From assembly GCF_008329965.1 (NCBI RefSeq), contig NZ_CP036150.1, positions 1,922,001 to 1,986,000 of the forward strand: 64,000 bases of DNA, read 5' to 3'. Position numbers and translations under genes: made by a program. The DNA is from Oceanispirochaeta crateris. GTDB taxonomy: Bacteria > Spirochaetota > Spirochaetia > DSM-2461. Numbering within the stretch: position 1 is the stretch's first letter; every line of letters starts with the position of its first letter. Under the pieces are notes generated by a model. It ran no database searches. It was not told the origin of the DNA and saw only the letters and a program-made list of their open reading frames with translations. This document shows, in pieces, positions 1 to 8,867 of this stretch.

Positions 1-904
1 TCAGATTATCCGCAGGACCTCCTGGATTGGTATCATAGGCAATGGATTTCTGGCACTGCTTAAGATTATCCTCGGTTTATTCTCCGGTTCCATCGCCGTA
101 GTTGCAGACGGAATTGATTCATCCGCGGATATTGTGACCTCTTTGATTACACTGTTCACAGCCAATATCATCAATGAACCTCCCGACAAGGAGCATCCCT
201 GGGGACATGCCAGAGCCGAAACAATTGCAACGAAGGCACTTTCCTTTTTCATATTCTTTGCTGGAGCCCAGCTGTTTATTTCAACTATCCAGAATCTGCT
301 GACAAATGAGCTTAGACAGCTTCCAGGAAAATGGGCTCTTGTGGCAGCAGGCATATCCATTATAGGGAAAATCCTTCTGGCTCTGAACAAATACAATGCA
401 GGAAAAATTACAAAAAGCTCTATGCTCATTGCGGATGCAAAGAATATGCAGAATGATATCATTCTTTCCCTGACAGTTCTCATAGGCCTGGGGTGTACCT
501 ATTATTTTAACCTGCCCCTCATAGACATGCTCACAGGGCTCTTCATCAGCCTCTGGATCATGAAAACAGCCTATTCCCTTTTTATGGAAACCAGCATTGA
601 GCTCATGGATAGTGTCTCGGATGACACTCTATACTCTACGGTATTCAAGGCTGCAACAGAAACACCGGGAGTTATAAATCCTCATAGAGCCAGAATCCGA
701 AAGCTCAATAATCTTTATGACATAGACTTGGATATTGAAGTTTGCGGTACCATATCTGTCAGAGAAGCACACGGGATTGCCGTCAAGGTAGAAGAAAATA
801 TAAAAAAGGCCCTCCCTGAGATTTTTGACATCATGGTTCATGTAGAACCAGAGGGTAACATTGAGTCCGGCGAACAATTTGGCCTGACCCCCGAGGATTT
901 CTAG
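1..904 (+). CDS. Cation diffusion facilitator (CDF) family metal transporter, 5' partial
   Basis: The gene enters from the left edge (reading frame starts at base 2) and ends at a TAG at 902-904. It is a CDF-type divalent metal/proton antiporter: hydrophobic segments, the ADGID...D stretch of TM2 near the visible start, a HPWGH loop motif, and a C-terminal cytoplasmic domain ending ...DIMVHVEPEG, the usual CDF tail. The TM2 metal site reads D-x3-D, but the TM5 site reads N-x3-D (ADAKNMQND) where zinc and iron members have H-x3-D, so the metal preference may differ from ZitB/FieF. The first TM segment and the start codon lie outside the window. pgeF starts 4 bases after the stop, suggesting co-transcription. 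Confidence 0.9.
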   Translation, partial: QIIRRTSWIGIIGNGFLALLKIILGLFSGSIAVVADGIDSSADIVTSLITLFTANIINEPPDKEHPWGHARAETIATKALSFFIFFAGAQLFISTIQNLLTNELRQLPGKWALVAAGISIIGKILLALNKYNAGKITKSSMLIADAKNMQNDIILSLTVLIGLGCTYYFNLPLIDMLTGLFISLWIMKTAYSLFMETSIELMDSVSDDTLYSTVFKAATETPGVINPHRARIRKLNNLYDIDLDIEVCGTISVREAHGIAVKVEENIKKALPEIFDIMVHVEPEGNIESGEQFGLTPEDF

Positions 905-908
905 TCCA

Positions 909-1682
909 TTGATCCTTCACAAAAAAGCAGGATTTACCCTGCATACCTGGCAGACCCTGGATCATTTGGGTGTGCAAGCCGGAACTGTGTCCGGTATGAA
1001 TACGGCTCTCCATGCCCCGGAAGGCGTGAATCGAAAGAAAATTCTCAAAAACAGAGCCCTCCTGGCAGAAGAACTCGGCAGAACTGCTGATCAATGGATT
1101 TATGCCGATCAGGTTCACGGGAACAGATCTTTTGTAGCAGGACCCGATCACAGGGGCCTCGGAGCTCTGGACAGAACCACGGCGATTCCCGCTACAGATG
1201 CCATCATACTCGGGCATCCGGGGCTTCAGGCCATGATCTTTACGGCGGACTGCCTACCGCTGATTCTCTTTGATACAGAAAAAAAATATGCGGCTCTGAT
1301 ACACGCCGGCTGGAGAGGGATTGCAGGAGGAATAGTCCCTCAGGTACTGGAACGGATGTGCAGTGAACTGTACAGTCATGTTGAGAATATACGAGCAGTA
1401 GCAGGACCTGCCATTGACAGCTGCTGCTATCAAATCGACAGCCCCGTCTATGATGCTCTGACAGGGTCTTATCCGGAAACTCTCAATGCTTTTAAAAAAG
1501 ACGGCAAAAATCACTGGCGGCTGAGCCTTGAAAAAGCCGTATTTCATCAATTGATAGCAAAGGGGATAAAAGAAACACAAATGGAGGGCAGCAATCTTTG
1601 CAGCTGTTGCCAGACTGATCTGTATTCCTGGCGCCGAGAGGGGGCCGGATGCGGCCGGATGGCAAGCTATATCTGCACATAA
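909..1682 (+). CDS. pgeF: Polyphenol oxidase/laccase-domain purine nucleoside phosphorylase (YfiH/PgeF family)
   Basis: A 257-residue protein of the YfiH/LACC1 family, zinc-dependent enzymes that act on purine nucleosides and are also implicated in proofreading of peptidoglycan precursors. The three hallmark zinc-ligand motifs are visible: QVHG (His), FTADCLP (Cys) and HAGWRG (His). Length matches the family (about 240-260). The start is a TTG at 909, preceded by GAGGA about 11 bases upstream inside the end of the CDF gene; no better start lies between the genes. A symmetrical terminator follows immediately. Confidence 0.92.
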   Translation: MILHKKAGFTLHTWQTLDHLGVQAGTVSGMNTALHAPEGVNRKKILKNRALLAEELGRTADQWIYADQVHGNRSFVAGPDHRGLGALDRTTAIPATDAIILGHPGLQAMIFTADCLPLILFDTEKKYAALIHAGWRGIAGGIVPQVLERMCSELYSHVENIRAVAGPAIDSCCYQIDSPVYDALTGSYPETLNAFKKDGKNHWRLSLEKAVFHQLIAKGIKETQMEGSNLCSCCQTDLYSWRREGAGCGRMASYICT

Positions 1683-1711
1683 AAAAAGGACTGCCGGGCA
1701 GTCCTTTTTTA
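1681..1711. terminator. Bidirectional rho-independent terminator between pgeF and the DEAD-box helicase
   Basis: Perfect stem GGACTGC/GCAGTCC with a CGG loop, flanked by seven A on the left and six T on the right, so it works in both directions. It lies between two convergent genes (stops at 1682 and 1729). Confidence 0.9.
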
Positions 1712-1728
1712 TGTTCGAAAGAAACCGT

Positions 1729-3567
1729 TTATTTTTTTCCAAACAGTCTGGAAAGAAGTCCTTTCTTTTGAACTGGAGCCTTTTCTTTCACCTGATTTAC
1801 AGGGCGGGCACTCTTTGGGTTCTGAGATGTTTTAGAGGAACTGTTCTTATTCGTTGCCCCTTTGTTTGCATGGCTATTATTGACTGGTCCCTTATTTCCG
1901 GAACGCTGAGCAACCGGGCGGCCGGATCTCTTCCTGTTGCCGCCGTTTCCGGACTTTGATCCGCCTTTGAAAGATTTGATAGTCCCTTTATCTGCCTGAA
2001 AATCCTCACCGTATTTGGCTTTGTAATAGGCTAGTCTATCTTCAATGCTGTTCTTACTGCTGACCCGTTCCATGGGAAGACTGGCGGGAGCCTTGTTCTC
2101 TCCACGGTTGCGGGATCGATTATCCGTAGGCTTTTGTCCCTTGTATGAGTTTTTACGTTTCCTGTTTCGGCTTATGCTCTGTTTTTCACTGCCATTGTGG
2201 GTATTGCTCTTTTTGATTTCTTCATCAACGGAATCCATGGTTCCCGACACGGCCAAAACAGCAGACTGAACACGGGCGGCTCTGGCATCCAGAGGACGTT
2301 TGTTTCCTCCGCTGTATTTCCGGCTGACACCACCACCGTTTCTAGGACGGCCTCGTCCATCACGGCGTCCTTGATGATCTCCGGAAGCTCCCGCCCTTTT
2401 ATCAAAGTGAAAACGCATTCCTTCACTCTTGTCTTCAACCATCAGATCTTCATCGGCCCAGGATACGGGTATTTTCTGTCCCGTAAGTTTTTCAATGGCA
2501 GGTAGTCCGTATACGAACTTTTCACAGGCCAGAGTGATGGCTTTACCAGTCTTTCCTGCACGGGCAGTTCTACCAATTCGATGGACATAACTCTCTGCGT
2601 CTGTAGGCACATCATAATTGACTACCAGAGAAAGATCGTTGATATGGAGTCCTCTGGCAGCGACATCTGTCGCCACAAGAAAGGGTGTTTTTCCCTCTTT
2701 GGCTTCTTCAACAATTTTGAGTCTCTTTTTCTGGGGAAGATCGCCCATAAGGCACTTCGCATGATATCCGTTATGCTCCAGCCGTTTAGCGACCTCATAG
2801 GTTGTATGTTTCGTATTGGCAAAGATAATAGCTGTATCGGGTTTATCCCGCTTCATTACGCCCAGAAGAAGCTTCATTTTTTCTTCAGCACTGACATGGT
2901 AGAGTTCCTGAGTGATGGCCTCTACGGCAAGCTGCTCGGGTTCAATCACAATTTCACCGGGATTGTTCATATACTCCCAGGCAAGATTCCCCACCTTGGC
3001 ATTCAAGGTAGCACTAAAAAGCATGGTCCGCCTCATGTCCGCAGCGGGCATTTTACTCAAAATCTTCCTGAGGTCGGGTAGGAATCCCATATCAAAAAGT
3101 CTATCAGCCTCATCAATGACAAGAATTCCCATCTCTGAAAATCGAATTTTCCCTGATTTACTAAAGTCGATCAGCCTTCCAGGGGTGCCAATAAGGATAT
3201 CGCATCCATCGGCCAGGGATTGTTCCTGTTCGTTGTATCCCACACCTCCGTAAAAACTTCCAATTCTAAAATCAAGGTGCTGCCCCAGAACCTTAGCTTC
3301 TTCTTCGATTTGAACGACCAGTTCTCTTGTGGGGCAAATGATGAGGGCTTTCTGCCCCTTAAAGTGTTTATCTTCGCCTAATAATTGAAAAATTGAAATT
3401 AGAAACGCTGCGGTCTTTCCTGTCCCGGTCTGAGACTGGGCAAATACATCTTTGTTTTCTAAAATAGTCTGGAACGTCTGTTCCTGTACTGGCATGCACT
3501 CTTTAAAGCCTGCCGATTCTATACCCTTCTGGATATTCTCATTAAAATTAAATTCGGTAAATTTCAT
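1729..3567 (-). CDS. DEAD-box ATP-dependent RNA helicase with long basic C-terminal tail (RhlB/RhlE-like)
   Basis: A 612-residue RNA helicase. Visible motifs in order: a Q-motif near residue 25, Walker A AQSQTGTGKT (about 43-52), PTRELV, TPGR, DEAD (152-155) followed by RLFDMGF, SAT (about 185), then in the second RecA domain ARGLHI and HRIGRTAR. After about residue 390 the protein becomes a low-complexity tail rich in Arg, Lys, Gly, Asn and Ser, typical of RNA-binding extensions of degradosome or cold-shock helicases. DEADRLFDMGF resembles RhlB more than DeaD, but I cannot settle the subfamily. The gene is monocistronic: it ends at the shared terminator, and about 278 bases separate its start from the next, divergent gene. 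Confidence 0.95.
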   Translation of the reverse strand: MKFTEFNFNENIQKGIESAGFKECMPVQEQTFQTILENKDVFAQSQTGTGKTAAFLISIFQLLGEDKHFKGQKALIICPTRELVVQIEEEAKVLGQHLDFRIGSFYGGVGYNEQEQSLADGCDILIGTPGRLIDFSKSGKIRFSEMGILVIDEADRLFDMGFLPDLRKILSKMPAADMRRTMLFSATLNAKVGNLAWEYMNNPGEIVIEPEQLAVEAITQELYHVSAEEKMKLLLGVMKRDKPDTAIIFANTKHTTYEVAKRLEHNGYHAKCLMGDLPQKKRLKIVEEAKEGKTPFLVATDVAARGLHINDLSLVVNYDVPTDAESYVHRIGRTARAGKTGKAITLACEKFVYGLPAIEKLTGQKIPVSWADEDLMVEDKSEGMRFHFDKRAGASGDHQGRRDGRGRPRNGGGVSRKYSGGNKRPLDARAARVQSAVLAVSGTMDSVDEEIKKSNTHNGSEKQSISRNRKRKNSYKGQKPTDNRSRNRGENKAPASLPMERVSSKNSIEDRLAYYKAKYGEDFQADKGTIKSFKGGSKSGNGGNRKRSGRPVAQRSGNKGPVNNSHANKGATNKNSSSKTSQNPKSARPVNQVKEKAPVQKKGLLSRLFGKK

Positions 3568-3737
3568 CTAAATTGTATCTCACACATTTGTAGCATATTT
3601 TTTAGTCCGGTCGGAATTATTCATATCATTGCTTAGTTGTCTGCCTGAAAATCATTTATTCTTCAAAATCAGAAACCATTGATTCAGTAAATTCATACGG
3701 GTACTGAGAACTCCACACCGGGAGACTCCTGTTAAAT

Positions 3738-3767
3738 GTAACCTATTTTCATTACTTTTCAGGTTAC
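3738..3767. repeat. Inverted repeat in the divergent intergenic region
   Basis: GTAACCT (3738-3744) and AGGTTAC (3761-3767) form a perfect 7-bp inverted repeat with a 16-base spacer, about 80 bases upstream of the 7TM/SpoIIE-like gene. It could be an operator or a leader hairpin. Nothing else was recognised in 3568-3845, which is AT-rich and presumably holds the two divergent promoters. Confidence 0.35.
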
Positions 3768-3845
3768 GATCCCAATAAGTATATATTTTTTACATATAAT
3801 TGTCGATATAGTAGACATCCCCTGAAGGTCATAATCTAAAAGAGA

Positions 3846-5474
3846 ATGAAAAAAAAAATAAAACTGCTTCTGTCCACTCTGATAATCCCTCTTTTCTCAG
3901 CCTGTCGCGTCCAGACTCCCGTTGAATATGAGGGTTTCATAAGTTCAACTCCATTGCCACAGTTACTCAATCTGAGACTGTCAGATATTCTCATGGATAA
4001 TAGGTTTCTCTATCTGGTTTCACCAATCAGCGGGACCTTACTATTTTGTCTGGGAATCATTCTGCTGTTTCTTCGTAAAAAGGATAAATCATCCCTCTAC
4101 CTAGCTTTATCGTCCCTCATAGCAGCCCTTGTGTACACCCTGCCCTTCTGGGTAGACATGGTGAACCTTCCTCGCGAATTTTGGTCAGCTCAAATGATTA
4201 GGACCGTGTTCCTCCTTCTCTTTTACAAAACCTATAGATCCTGGTGCCGTAAGGCCCTGTATCACAGAACGAAGGTATGGTCTTTCCTGCTGTCATCCAT
4301 GCTTCTCTCAATAGCCCTCATAGGAACTCTCTTATCGGGCCACTTCCCGCAGATTCTGAACCTTCAATGGCCCGTTCCGATACTCGCTTCAGTACTGATC
4401 CTGGATTCAGTTATAAACAGCATCTTATCATTTCAAAGGAAGGATGACCGTTCAGGAATTGCAGGAGTGCTGACTCTGGTTCCTCTCATTGGACTCTCCC
4501 TCTGGTTATACTATACAAGACGGTATACAGGTTTGTTCCCATTCCTGAACAACCTCTACTTTGCCCTCCCTTCTCTTTTGATTTTGTGGCAGTTTGCATT
4601 GACTGTCAGCCTCATCCAGAGACGGTACAACAAGGAAGAGCAACGAAATAACATACTCAGAAAAATGGTAGAAGACGAGGAGATTCAAAAAGACAAGCTA
4701 GAAGAGATGATTGAAAATCTCGAAACCCGATATGAGGAAGAAACAAGGATTCCAGACTATAGTCTGGAATGCTCGCGGAGACTCCTGGAACAGAAGGGAG
4801 ACCCGGCTTTGAGTCTTCCCGAATCATGGTCGGGAGCCCATCGCCTGATTGCGGATAGTCACCAATGGCCCATGCTGGGAGTTTGGAACAGTGGAAAAGC
4901 CCTCCTTTTTGCCGAGAACTTGGGAAAAGAATCTCTCGTGCCCTTACTATACCTTCAGGAAATCTTTAAGAACATGAAGATTGAAAAGCCGGCACAGATG
5001 ATGAAGTTACTGAATGACAGGATGTGCTCTCTCCATCAGAATATGGAAACAGGCCTCTCTGCGGTATACCTCTATTATTTAGATGATGAGCTGATCTGTG
5101 GTACTGCCGGCAGAGTCAGGATTTATATGCAGAAGAATGACGGTAAAATTGTTCCTGTCCAGACTCAGAACAAACCGGTAACCTTTAAAGAAGGATTAGG
5201 AGTAAGAGCCCAAACGAGAGAAGACGGAAAACCATACCGAATCCCTCTTGAGAAAGGGGATAGAATCATTTTGGTATCCTCCAGTCTTACAGACAGGGAA
5301 CTGGGAGTTTCGGGAGAGCTTTACGGACAGAAATCACTGTACAGGGTGCTCAGGAGCCATGAATCAGCCAGTCCTGAAAATACAGTGCTGGCCATCCTAA
5401 AGGATTTTGATGATTTTGATCTGGGAAATACTCTGGATAGGCAGATTTATGCGGCGGTTTTCCAGAAAACCTGA
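3846..5474 (+). CDS. Membrane protein with N-terminal lipobox, seven TM segments, coiled coil and degenerate SpoIIE/PP2C-like domain
   Basis: A 542-residue protein. It begins with a basic n-region, a hydrophobic stretch and LFSAC, a possible lipobox with Cys at about residue 20. About seven hydrophobic segments follow up to residue 265, then a charged coiled coil (about 265-300). The C-terminal 220 residues have the layout of a SpoIIE/PP2C serine phosphatase: a GTAGRVRIY strand pair and a GDRIILVSSSLTDREL stretch matching the family's GD-LLLYTDGLTE. Metal-binding acidic residues appear missing: the expected GDxYD region is replaced by MLGVWNSGKA, DxSGKG by ENLGKES, and DG by SS. It is probably a non-catalytic or altered member. 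The start region has nine A in a row, a possible slippage site. It converges on dxs 7 bases away. Confidence 0.75.
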   Translation: MKKKIKLLLSTLIIPLFSACRVQTPVEYEGFISSTPLPQLLNLRLSDILMDNRFLYLVSPISGTLLFCLGIILLFLRKKDKSSLYLALSSLIAALVYTLPFWVDMVNLPREFWSAQMIRTVFLLLFYKTYRSWCRKALYHRTKVWSFLLSSMLLSIALIGTLLSGHFPQILNLQWPVPILASVLILDSVINSILSFQRKDDRSGIAGVLTLVPLIGLSLWLYYTRRYTGLFPFLNNLYFALPSLLILWQFALTVSLIQRRYNKEEQRNNILRKMVEDEEIQKDKLEEMIENLETRYEEETRIPDYSLECSRRLLEQKGDPALSLPESWSGAHRLIADSHQWPMLGVWNSGKALLFAENLGKESLVPLLYLQEIFKNMKIEKPAQMMKLLNDRMCSLHQNMETGLSAVYLYYLDDELICGTAGRVRIYMQKNDGKIVPVQTQNKPVTFKEGLGVRAQTREDGKPYRIPLEKGDRIILVSSSLTDRELGVSGELYGQKSLYRVLRSHESASPENTVLAILKDFDDFDLGNTLDRQIYAAVFQKT

Positions 5475-5481
5475 ATTTGAA

Positions 5482-7434
5482 TCAGATATTATGGGGACTC
5501 CATTTATCATTCTTGACCATATCCACTACCTTACTGAAACGTAGTTCTGATTGAATCTGTTCCACCCTGGCAACAATGGATTCATGGTCAAGCTTACATT
5601 GTTTGATCAATTGATCCCGTGTAGCCTGAGCCAGGAATTCCGATGGAACACCAATATGGTCGTAGAGAATATCCGAATGCTTTTCTGAAAGAATCATGGC
5701 AATTTCTTCACCCATTCCGCCAGAGCCAATTCCTTCTTCAACGAAAAGAATCTGTTCATAATTTTGCAACAGCCCCAGGAGGGCCGGTTTATTCAGAGGT
5801 CGGATAAACCTCATTTGATACACATCACACTTCAGTCCCTTTTCATCCAGAATATCCGAAGCGCTTACAACCTCTTTCAGGAGTCCTCCTAAGGAGATGA
5901 GCAGGATTGTAGAATGTTCTCTTTTTTTGACAAGGACACCCTTCCCTTCTTCCAATGGCGTATCCTGAACTTCTCCACAGGAGTAAGTAGCTCCCTTAGG
6001 ATAACGGATCAGTACGGGTTGATTTGCCCCTAAAGCCCATTCAAGGGACATTTCAATCTCTCTCGCACTCTGAGGAGCCAGGAAGGCTAAACCGGGAATA
6101 TTCCGGAACATGACCATATCAAAGATCCCCTGATGCGTTTCGCCATCATCACCCACAAGACCGGAGCGGTCCATGCAGATAACAACGGGCAGACCTGGCA
6201 GAGCGATATCATGGATGAGTTGATCCACGGCTCTCTGCATAAATGTGGAATAGATCGCCACAACAGGCTGCATTCCGGAGGCTGCCAGGCCAGCGGCAAA
6301 AGTCAGTGCATGCTGTTCAGCTATGCCCACATCAAAAAAACGCTGCGGAAATTCTTCTTTGAAGGGAAGTAAACCAGTACCTGATGACATGGCTGCCGTA
6401 ATAGCCGCAACCTTATCATTCTTCTTAGCCTCAGTGAGGATAGCACAGCCAAAGGCTGCTGTGGTGGTGACCGTTTTCGGATCTGCCTTAAGAGAAGGAT
6501 CGACCTTCCCCGTTTCTATGGCAAAGGGACCGACACCGTGGAAAGAAGAGGGATCACCTTCGGCATGTGCATAGCCTTTGCCTTTGGTTGTGAGGACATG
6601 AAGGAGTACAGGCCCCTCAATTTCACGGACATGTTCAAGAACATCTGTCAGTTTCTCAATACTATGACCTTTCACGGGACCAACATATTTAAAACCCAGG
6701 TCAGTGAAGAGATTTTCCTTATAGACAATCCCCTTCACTCCCCGCTTCAATCGGTAAACCCATCTAAGAAGTGATTTTCCTACGAAGGGAATATGAGAAA
6801 TGGTAAAGTCAACAACAGTCCTGAAGCGTTTATAACTGACGGTCAATGCCAACTGAGAGAGGTAGGAAGACAAAGCCCCCACATTCCGGCTAATAGACAT
6901 GGTGTTGTCGTTTAGTATGACAATAAGATCCTGTTGAAGATGACCGGCAAAATTCAGGGCTTCAAGGGCTTGTCCCCCTGTCAGAGCACCGTCTCCGATG
7001 ACACAGAGAACCTTGTTGGTTCTTTTTTGAATATGATCACCTGCCAGAACACCCATTCCTGCAGAGATCGATGTTGAGGCGTGTCCGGTATTAAAAATAT
7101 CATGTGGATTTTCATCCCGCTTGGGAAAGCCGCTGAGACCTCCCTGCTGCCGTATTGTATGAAACAAATCGGCCCGTCCGGTGAGAAGTTTATGGGTGTA
7201 GCACTGATGGCCTACATCCCATATGAATTTATCACGAGGCGAGGAGAAGACTTTATGCATGGCAAGGGTCAGCTCAACCACACCCAGATTGGATGCCAGA
7301 TGACCACCATTCTGACTGACTGTATTGATAATACAGTCCCGGATCTCTTGAGCCAGGTCATCAAGCTGTTTTGAAGTCAGGGATCTTAACTGTTCCGGAT
7401 GGTTAATGCCGGCTAGAATTGGATATTCTTTCAC
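5482..7434 (-). CDS. dxs: 1-deoxy-D-xylulose-5-phosphate synthase
   Basis: DXS condenses pyruvate and glyceraldehyde 3-phosphate using thiamine diphosphate, the first step of the MEP isoprenoid pathway. The 650-residue length is typical. Visible are SNLGVVELTLAMH, WDVGHQCYTHKLLTGR, the ThDP motif GDGALTGGQALEALN, the central pyrimidine-binding domain with FFDVGIAEQHALTFAAG and DRSGLVGDDGETHQG, and the transketolase C-domain. The start is GTG at 7434, set by GAGGTGA a few bases upstream; an overlapping ATG there is out of frame. The COX24-like small gene lies just upstream on the same strand, but its terminator intervenes. DXS feeds the DMAPP used by MiaA, encoded close by on the same strand. 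Confidence 0.97.
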   Translation of the reverse strand: MKEYPILAGINHPEQLRSLTSKQLDDLAQEIRDCIINTVSQNGGHLASNLGVVELTLAMHKVFSSPRDKFIWDVGHQCYTHKLLTGRADLFHTIRQQGGLSGFPKRDENPHDIFNTGHASTSISAGMGVLAGDHIQKRTNKVLCVIGDGALTGGQALEALNFAGHLQQDLIVILNDNTMSISRNVGALSSYLSQLALTVSYKRFRTVVDFTISHIPFVGKSLLRWVYRLKRGVKGIVYKENLFTDLGFKYVGPVKGHSIEKLTDVLEHVREIEGPVLLHVLTTKGKGYAHAEGDPSSFHGVGPFAIETGKVDPSLKADPKTVTTTAAFGCAILTEAKKNDKVAAITAAMSSGTGLLPFKEEFPQRFFDVGIAEQHALTFAAGLAASGMQPVVAIYSTFMQRAVDQLIHDIALPGLPVVICMDRSGLVGDDGETHQGIFDMVMFRNIPGLAFLAPQSAREIEMSLEWALGANQPVLIRYPKGATYSCGEVQDTPLEEGKGVLVKKREHSTILLISLGGLLKEVVSASDILDEKGLKCDVYQMRFIRPLNKPALLGLLQNYEQILFVEEGIGSGGMGEEIAMILSEKHSDILYDHIGVPSEFLAQATRDQLIKQCKLDHESIVARVEQIQSELRFSKVVDMVKNDKWSPHNI

Positions 7435-7471
7435 ACATCACCTCAGGCTGAAATAAGCACCAAAGGGGCGC

Positions 7472-7502
7472 CAAAATAAAAGGCGGTATTAAAAATACCG
7501 CC
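7472..7502 (-). terminator. Rho-independent terminator of the small ribosomal protein gene
   Basis: On the minus strand GGCGGTATT-TTT-AATACCGCC (7482-7502) is a perfect 9-bp stem followed by TTTTATTTT. It lies just after the small gene's stop and before dxs. Confidence 0.85.
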
Positions 7503-7523
7503 CTGTCTCACAAGAAATTCAAA

Positions 7524-7613
7524 CTATTTATGTTTATGTCTGTTCTTTCTCAGTTTCTTTTTTCTTTTGTGAGTTGCGATTTTCTTTCTTTTACGTTTTC
7601 TACCACAGGGCAT
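7524..7613 (-). CDS. 29-residue basic protein, AURKAIP1/COX24-domain (bacterial mS38-like) ribosomal protein
   Basis: A 29-codon ORF encodes a protein beginning MPCGRKRKR and ending KNRHKHK, almost all Lys/Arg/His. This matches the small AURKAIP1/COX24-domain proteins known from Bacteroidetes and spirochaetes, counterparts of mitochondrial ribosomal protein mS38. The start is supported by a perfect AAGGAG 10 bases upstream, and the gene has its own terminator. A good promoter (TTGACC-17-CATAAT, 7708-7736) places transcription start near 7701, leaving a leader of almost 90 bases. The gene is too short for most gene finders. Confidence 0.88.
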   Translation of the reverse strand: MPCGRKRKRKKIATHKRKKKLRKNRHKHK

Positions 7614-7707
7614 TGTTCGTAATCTCCTTACTACTTATGGTTCATCCTGTCGGTTCATGCCCTACAGGTAATCTAAATTCTCATCTCCGGCTGTACAGAG
7701 CTTAAAT

Positions 7708-7736
7708 ATTATGCCGTTTTCATCCATGGAGGTCAA
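7708..7736 (-). promoter_or_regulatory. Predicted sigma-70 promoter for the small ribosomal protein gene
   Basis: Minus strand -35 TTGACC (7731-7736), 17-base spacer, -10 CATAAT (7708-7713). The -35 box overlaps the miaA stop codon. The leader to the ATG is about 88 bases. Confidence 0.65.
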
Positions 7737-8680
7737 GTCCCGGACCTATGAAAAGCATCAATCCTCTCCCGGATTTCCTGACTCCTGTCGGGGTTAAACC
7801 ACGAGACTCCCGGAAGAGAACGGAAAAATGTCATCTGCCTTTTGGCATATCGCCTGGAATTCTGCTGGATTCGGTCTTTTACATCCGATAAAGTAAGACA
7901 GCCTTCCCTCAGAAAAGGAAAAAACTCACTATATCCGATGCCCTTCATTCCAGGGTCATCTTCCCTGGCTCCCTGGCTGATCAGAAATTGGATTTCATCA
8001 TAGAGCCCTCTTTCAAACATGAGGTTCACCCGTTCATTAATCCTTTCATACAACTCTTTCCTTGGACGCTCCAGTCCTAAGAGCAGACAGGAAAGATCAT
8101 TTCTGGGCTGACGGCTTATCTGAAAGGATGAAAGAGGCTTCCCGGTCCCTTCAAAGACTTCCAGAGCCCGGACGATACGGGATCGATCCATCGGCATCAG
8201 CCTGGCGGCTGTCTCTGGATCGACCCTGGTCAGCCTTTCATGGAGGACTCGGGGCCCTTTTTCATCTAGTTCTGCATTCAAAGCATTCCTGATTTCTCCT
8301 GAAACAGGAGGGATTCTAGGAAGTCCAAAGAGAAAATTTCTAAAATAAAATGCTGTCCCCCCAGAGATAACCGGGAGTTTTCCCCTCTTATGGATACTCA
8401 GAACCCGCTCTTCTGCGAGACGGACAAAATCACCTGTATTGAACTGTTCTGTATAGTCTAGTATATCGATGAGATGGTGAGGCATCCGTTGTAAATAGGA
8501 AGGATCTGGTTTGGCACTTCCAATATTCAGCAGACGGTAGACTTGCATAGAGTCTGCACTTATGATCTCACCGCTGTCACTAAAGAGCTCTTCCAGAAGA
8601 TCTGTCTTTCCTACTGCAGTCGGTCCAAAGAGACAGACAACAGGAGGAAGAGGAGAATTACTTCTGGTATTCGTACTCAA
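7733..8680 (-). CDS. miaA: tRNA dimethylallyltransferase
   Basis: MiaA transfers the dimethylallyl group of DMAPP to A37 of tRNAs reading codons that start with U. Visible are the P-loop GPTAVGKT, SADSMQVYR, the IDI-D region, GGTAFYFRNFLFG and SRIVRALEV, with a C-terminal domain of normal length. The frame stays open up to an ATG at 8749, but that would overlap rpoZ by about 90 bases. I chose the TTG at 8680, which leaves 18 residues before the P-loop as in E. coli MiaA, but no strong ribosome binding site marks either start. It overlaps the end of rpoZ by about 20 bases, so the two are co-transcribed. Confidence 0.93.
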   Translation of the reverse strand: MSTNTRSNSPLPPVVCLFGPTAVGKTDLLEELFSDSGEIISADSMQVYRLLNIGSAKPDPSYLQRMPHHLIDILDYTEQFNTGDFVRLAEERVLSIHKRGKLPVISGGTAFYFRNFLFGLPRIPPVSGEIRNALNAELDEKGPRVLHERLTRVDPETAARLMPMDRSRIVRALEVFEGTGKPLSSFQISRQPRNDLSCLLLGLERPRKELYERINERVNLMFERGLYDEIQFLISQGAREDDPGMKGIGYSEFFPFLREGCLTLSDVKDRIQQNSRRYAKRQMTFFRSLPGVSWFNPDRSQEIRERIDAFHRSGT

Positions 8681-8867
8681 CTTTTTTAGAGATGATTTCT
8701 TCCAGGGCGGTAGAGACGATTTTGCCTCTATTCTTATCAAGATCATCACTACCAGCTACACTGATCTGTTCAGCTCTATGAATAGCGGCATTGGTTAATT
8801 CATACATATTGCCTTCATGATTTACAAGGTCTCCCAGAGGGATAATTAACTCGCGATTAATGGGCAT
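8658..8867 (-). CDS. rpoZ: DNA-directed RNA polymerase omega subunit
   Basis: A 69-residue protein with the omega signature: NMYELTNAAIHRAEQIS, the helix that clamps the beta-prime C-terminus, and IVSTALEEIISKKVEYEY at the end. Omega stabilises and helps assemble RNA polymerase. Length and layout match spirochaete RpoZ. AGGAC lies about 6 bases upstream of the ATG at 8867. It is the first gene of an rpoZ-miaA operon. Confidence 0.93.
   Translation of the reverse strand: MPINRELIIPLGDLVNHEGNMYELTNAAIHRAEQISVAGSDDLDKNRGKIVSTALEEIISKKVEYEYQK

Noticed and set aside
1254-1742. 162-codon minus-strand ORF
   Set aside because: Antisense to pgeF and crosses the bidirectional terminator; the translation is not protein-like.
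2581-3081. 166-codon plus-strand ORF
   Set aside because: Antisense to the DEAD-box helicase motifs; no start signal.
8681-8749. N-terminal extension of miaA to the first ATG
   Set aside because: Overlaps rpoZ by about 90 bases and adds a basic stretch not typical of MiaA; the start remains somewhat uncertain.
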